From the NCBI RefSeq assembly GCF_026735165.1, contig NZ_JAPQES010000001.1, positions 1,178,001 through 1,242,000 on the forward strand: a DNA stretch of 64,000 bases, written 5' to 3'. Of this stretch, positions 61,775 through 64,000 are shown piece by piece. The stretch comes from Clostridium ganghwense. GTDB taxonomy: Bacteria; Bacillota; Clostridia; Clostridiales; Clostridiaceae. The notes beneath the pieces were generated by a model. That model ran no database searches. It was not told where the DNA came from and worked only from the letters and a program-made list of their open reading frames with translations. How positions within the stretch are numbered: the stretch's first letter is position 1; every line of letters starts with the position of its first letter. The position numbers were made by a program, and so were the translations under genes.

Positions 61775-62023
61775 TTATATCTCTTTCTTTGATATAGATG
61801 TTTTTACTAAAACATTTTCAATGTTCCCAAGCTTACCAGTAAGACTGTTTATTTCATTTAAATCTCCAATAACAGTTATAGCAATTACTGATATTCCTTC
61901 TTCAAAAGGTATCCCCATTCTTCCTCTAATAATTCCCTTAAAACTAGCTATTACTTCATTGAACTGTTGTTGACACTTTGCAGGTTCTTCTAAAATAGCA
62001 CTAATTACAGCAATTTTTCTCAT
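61775..62023 (-). CDS. TM1266-family hydrogenase-system protein (ACT-like)
   Basis: 82 aa from the ATG at 62023 (AAGGAGGAAG 6 nt upstream). Small ferredoxin-like/ACT-like fold: MRKIAVISAILEEPAKCQQQ, RMGIPFEEGISVIAITVIG. This is the putative regulator family found at the head of FeFe-hydrogenase maturation operons; it lacks a DNA-binding domain, so it may sense a ligand or act on the maturases. First gene of TM1266-hydE-hydG-hydF. Confidence 0.9.
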   Translation of the reverse strand: MRKIAVISAILEEPAKCQQQFNEVIASFKGIIRGRMGIPFEEGISVIAITVIGDLNEINSLTGKLGNIENVLVKTSISKKEI

Positions 62024-62076
62024 ATTTTCTTCCTCCTTGGCAAATAACAAAGGTATATATTAGGATGCTTAAGGTT

Positions 62077-62102
62077 GGAAATTATAAAATTTTATAATTT
62101 CC
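62077..62102. promoter_or_regulatory. 26-nt perfect palindrome in the hyd leader
   Basis: Arms GGAAATTATAAAA and TTTTATAATTTCC meet without a spacer, between the leader terminator and the first start codon. It could be an operator, an alternate promoter (it contains TATAAT and TATAAA) or an mRNA hairpin. Confidence 0.6.
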
Positions 62103-62110
62103 TATAAATT

Positions 62111-62138
62111 AAAAAAACTTCCCTAAGAAAGGAAAGTT
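62111..62138 (-). terminator. intrinsic terminator inside the hyd leader
   Basis: 9-bp stem with one mismatch (AACTTTCCT / AGGGAAGTT on the minus strand), 5-nt loop, then a T-run. It must be read through for the hyd genes to be made from the upstream promoter. Confidence 0.75.
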
Positions 62139-62308
62139 AGAATTCGTATAACAAATAAACCTTGGATTTTCTCCATGGTATATGTGTCTCTATATCTAAT
62201 TTCCTTTCAGATTAGATTGCTCTTTTCTGTTAGGTTATCATTTTTGTATAGAACAAATATTTAAAGATTTCTCTCTAAATATTTGAACTGTTGTACAATT
62301 TATTATTT
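62111..62308 (-). ncRNA. candidate structured leader RNA (riboswitch or attenuator) of the hyd operon
   Basis: Starts about 7 nt after a strong promoter and ends in a terminator, about 90 nt before the first hyd gene. Elements on the minus strand: a 14-bp hairpin with one G-U pair and a GAAA tetraloop (62285-62254); a stem ATCTAAT / ATTAGAT (62217-62194); a hairpin CCATGGA / TCCAAGG with GAAAA loop (62178-62160); a weak closing stem ATAAC / GTTAT (62238-62234 with 62152-62148). I could not match it to any known riboswitch, T-box or 6S consensus. Folding was done by eye. Confidence 0.55.
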
Positions 62309-62314
62309 AATAAT

Positions 62315-62343
62315 ATTGTATTCCTTAATATTTGCAATGTCAA
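62315..62343 (-). promoter_or_regulatory. strong sigma-A promoter of the hyd leader
   Basis: Minus strand: TTGACA (62343-62338), 17-bp spacer, TACAAT (62320-62315); transcription would start near 62308. Confidence 0.8.
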
Positions 62344-62377
62344 TGTATGCATAAGTCAATCCATAAATTACCTGCAT

Positions 62378-64000
62378 TTATAGTATATTTGTGCTTTTAA
62401 GATACTCCTTACTATTCTTTATCTTTTGTTTGTATTTATACATCCGTTCATCAGCAACTCTCATTAATTCATCATATTTTTCACCATCTTGGTTAAATTT
62501 AGCAATACCATAGCTGTAGCTGCAGATAAACTCATTCTCTTTAAATACTATAGGATTATCTTCAAAATATATGATTAGCTCTTCAAATTTTTTAATTAAA
62601 GCTTGTGAATCTGTATCAAAAAAAACTCCTACAAATTCATCTCCACCAAGTCTTGCTAAAATATCTGAAGTTCCAATACACTTACTTAAATTACTTGTAA
62701 AGCTTTTTATAAACTCATCTCCCGCTAAATGTCCATAAGTATCATTAACAACTTTTAATCCATTTAAATCAAACACCACAAATGAAAATTGTTTATTATC
62801 TATTCTAGATTTATGAATAGATTTATCAATTAATTCTTCAAAATATCTTCTATTATAAACATTAGTTAATTTATCATATCTAGATAAATATATAGTTTCT
62901 TCATAAAGTTTATGCTTACTAATAGCAATTTCAATTTGATGCCTCATATATTCCATTATTTCTAAATGTGTTTCGTCATATACGTAATTCCGAACACTAT
63001 CAAGATTTATAAAACCATATAATTGCCCTTCTATTATAATTGGTGCACTAATAGTAGATTTTATTGTATTTCCTTCTTCAGTATCTAAAATATTTAAATT
63101 TTCTATTTTGTTAATATCATTAATAATAACTGTTTTATCTATGTTTCCTTTTGTCTCATACCATGCAAATGATCTTTTTAGTCCAATACTAAAATTTTTC
63201 ACCTCTTCAAGCTTATAACCTTTATGTGCTTTAATTCTTAGGTTTTTGTTCTCATCTAAAACTAATACAGCTCCAATAGTTGCTTCATCAATAGATGCAA
63301 TTGCCTTTTCTAAAATTAAATTGAATAATTCATTAATATTGTTCATTCCGATAATAGCTTGATTTATTTCCAACATAGAATCCTTTAATTTTGATAATGT
63401 TTGCATTCTTTTCTTTACCTTATTTCGTTCTGTAACATCAACCACAACTCCAACCAACCCTTTAACCTTACCTTGCTGATTCACAAGAGCCGCTTTGTTA
63501 AAAACAACATCGTGGAATGATCCATCGTTATGCATAAGTCCCGCTTCATATATCTGCTTACCCCTACTATTCATTAACTTGTTATCTGCTTTATAATAAA
63601 TATCCGCAAATTCTTTAGGATAAACCTCATGTACAGTATGACCAACAAGTTCTTCTTTTTTTAGTCCTAGATATTCTGCAAGGGCAGTATTACAATGTTT
63701 ATAAACTCCATGTTCATCTTTATAAAATATTGGATTAGGAATTGTATCGATAAGTGTTTGAAAAAACTCTAAATTTTCTTGAAGTGCTACCTCAGCATTC
63801 TTCCATTCTGTAACATCCTGAATAGCACCAATCATTTTAATTCTATTTCCATTATCATCATACACAGAAGTTCCATTTGCTCGTATCCATCTTTCTTCTC
63901 TGTTTGATTTTACCATTTTAAACTCTATAGGCATTATTATCTGCGAGTCTTCTTTTTTTATCAATATTTCTTCTATCATAGCATGAATTACATTCTGCAT
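62378..64000 (-). CDS. diguanylate cyclase with PAS, PAS, GAF and GGDEF domains (5' end outside window)
   Basis: 540 residues visible; the Met at the window edge lies within a PAS domain whose first half is missing, so the true start is to the right. Order: end of a PAS (WIRANGTSVYDDNGNRIKMIG, then DVTEWK), second PAS at 75-190 (TLIDTIPNPIFYKDEHGVYKH), GAF at about 205-350, GGDEF at 370-530 with active site LARLGGDEFVGVFF. An I-site RxxD is not seen before it (GTSD instead), so product inhibition may be absent. Makes cyclic di-GMP in the cytoplasm in response to ligands of the sensor domains. Confidence 0.93.
   Translation of the reverse strand: MQNVIHAMIEEILIKKEDSQIIMPIEFKMVKSNREERWIRANGTSVYDDNGNRIKMIGAIQDVTEWKNAEVALQENLEFFQTLIDTIPNPIFYKDEHGVYKHCNTALAEYLGLKKEELVGHTVHEVYPKEFADIYYKADNKLMNSRGKQIYEAGLMHNDGSFHDVVFNKAALVNQQGKVKGLVGVVVDVTERNKVKKRMQTLSKLKDSMLEINQAIIGMNNINELFNLILEKAIASIDEATIGAVLVLDENKNLRIKAHKGYKLEEVKNFSIGLKRSFAWYETKGNIDKTVIINDINKIENLNILDTEEGNTIKSTISAPIIIEGQLYGFINLDSVRNYVYDETHLEIMEYMRHQIEIAISKHKLYEETIYLSRYDKLTNVYNRRYFEELIDKSIHKSRIDNKQFSFVVFDLNGLKVVNDTYGHLAGDEFIKSFTSNLSKCIGTSDILARLGGDEFVGVFFDTDSQALIKKFEELIIYFEDNPIVFKENEFICSYSYGIAKFNQDGEKYDELMRVADERMYKYKQKIKNSKEYLKSTNIL

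Larger units (their letters stand above)
62024..62377 (-). other. 354-bp leader region of the hyd operon
   Basis: No gene. From right to left: the end-of-gene flank of the diguanylate cyclase; a near-consensus promoter (62315-62343); a structured RNA of about 200 nt ending in an intrinsic terminator (62111-62138); a 26-nt perfect palindrome (62077-62102); and the ribosome site of the first hyd gene. Confidence 0.8.

Noticed and set aside
62111-62308. Tyrosine T-box or 6S RNA as identity of the hyd leader
   Set aside because: No T-box sequence (AGGGTGGNACCGCG type) and no long rod with a central bubble as in 6S RNA could be found.
1-64000. Mobile elements, prophage, CRISPR, tRNA or rRNA genes
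   Set aside because: No transposase, integrase, phage structural gene, regularly spaced repeat or tRNA/rRNA-like sequence was seen on either strand.

Overview
The window looks like chromosomal DNA of a low-GC, spore-former-type anaerobe of the genus Clostridium in the broad sense. The signs are very AT-rich DNA, strong GGAGG-type ribosome binding sites, many short hairpin terminators, FeFe-hydrogenase maturases HydE/G/F, butyrate-acetoacetate CoA-transferase CtfAB, a tiny CXXC protein of the clostridial CD1871A type, and PdxST-type vitamin B6 synthesis. I saw no rRNA, tRNA, CRISPR array, prophage, insertion sequence or transposase. Most of it is ordinary core and housekeeping-type DNA, with a few accessory modules.

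Layout. 1-7157: end of an ABC substrate-binding lipoprotein gene, secreted cysteine peptidase, YhfC-type membrane protease, GntR/DUF1648 pair, SGNH hydrolase with a small unknown protein, lipoprotein. 7230-14910: a peptide/amino-acid block with PepD dipeptidase, an amino-acid:cation symporter, two tandem cysteine desulfidase-family genes and a sigma-54 activator; a good -24/-12 promoter precedes the desulfidase pair. 15035-19521: arginine genes in two divergent operons, argCJ and argBD, around a shared control region. 19712-29221: small operons for an ECF S component, AIM24-like protein, FetAB-like exporter, phosphodiester glycosidase-like protein, QueH, a rhomboid-like pseudoprotease, PdxST and a cell-wall glucosaminidase that seems to start at ATT. 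29274-35688: an ABC-2 exporter operon diverging from a thiol/Fe-S operon (TlpA-like lipoprotein, 52-aa CXXC protein, NapH-like Fe-S membrane protein) and a MerR regulator; the two control regions share a CTTACA motif. 35713-42350: a tellurium-resistance-type operon with an HpcH-like lyase, a phosphoribosyltransferase, a StiP/PELOTA-type protein, a HAD phosphatase and three TerD proteins.

42517-54711: signalling and surface genes, namely a chemoreceptor, a MerR-methyltransferase fusion, a PocR-domain histidine kinase, a lipoprotein/response regulator/kinase operon, an MBOAT/DHHW acetylation pair and a DUF4358 lipoprotein. 54903-62023: purine permease, CtfAB, and the hydrogenase maturation operon (TM1266-like protein, hydE, hydG, hydF). 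62024-64000: a long leader for the hyd operon, and a truncated PAS-GAF-GGDEF diguanylate cyclase.

The most interesting non-coding signals are: (1) a leader of about 200 nt before the hyd operon, with a near-consensus promoter, several hairpins and an intrinsic terminator, which has riboswitch or attenuator architecture but matches no class I recognise; (2) 7-bp tandem repeat arrays in inverted pairs, between two terD genes and at the 3' end of hydF, where they supply the stop codon; (3) the CTTACA motif array linking the MerR gene to the exporter/thiol-redox cluster. All functional calls come from reading sequence; no database search was run.
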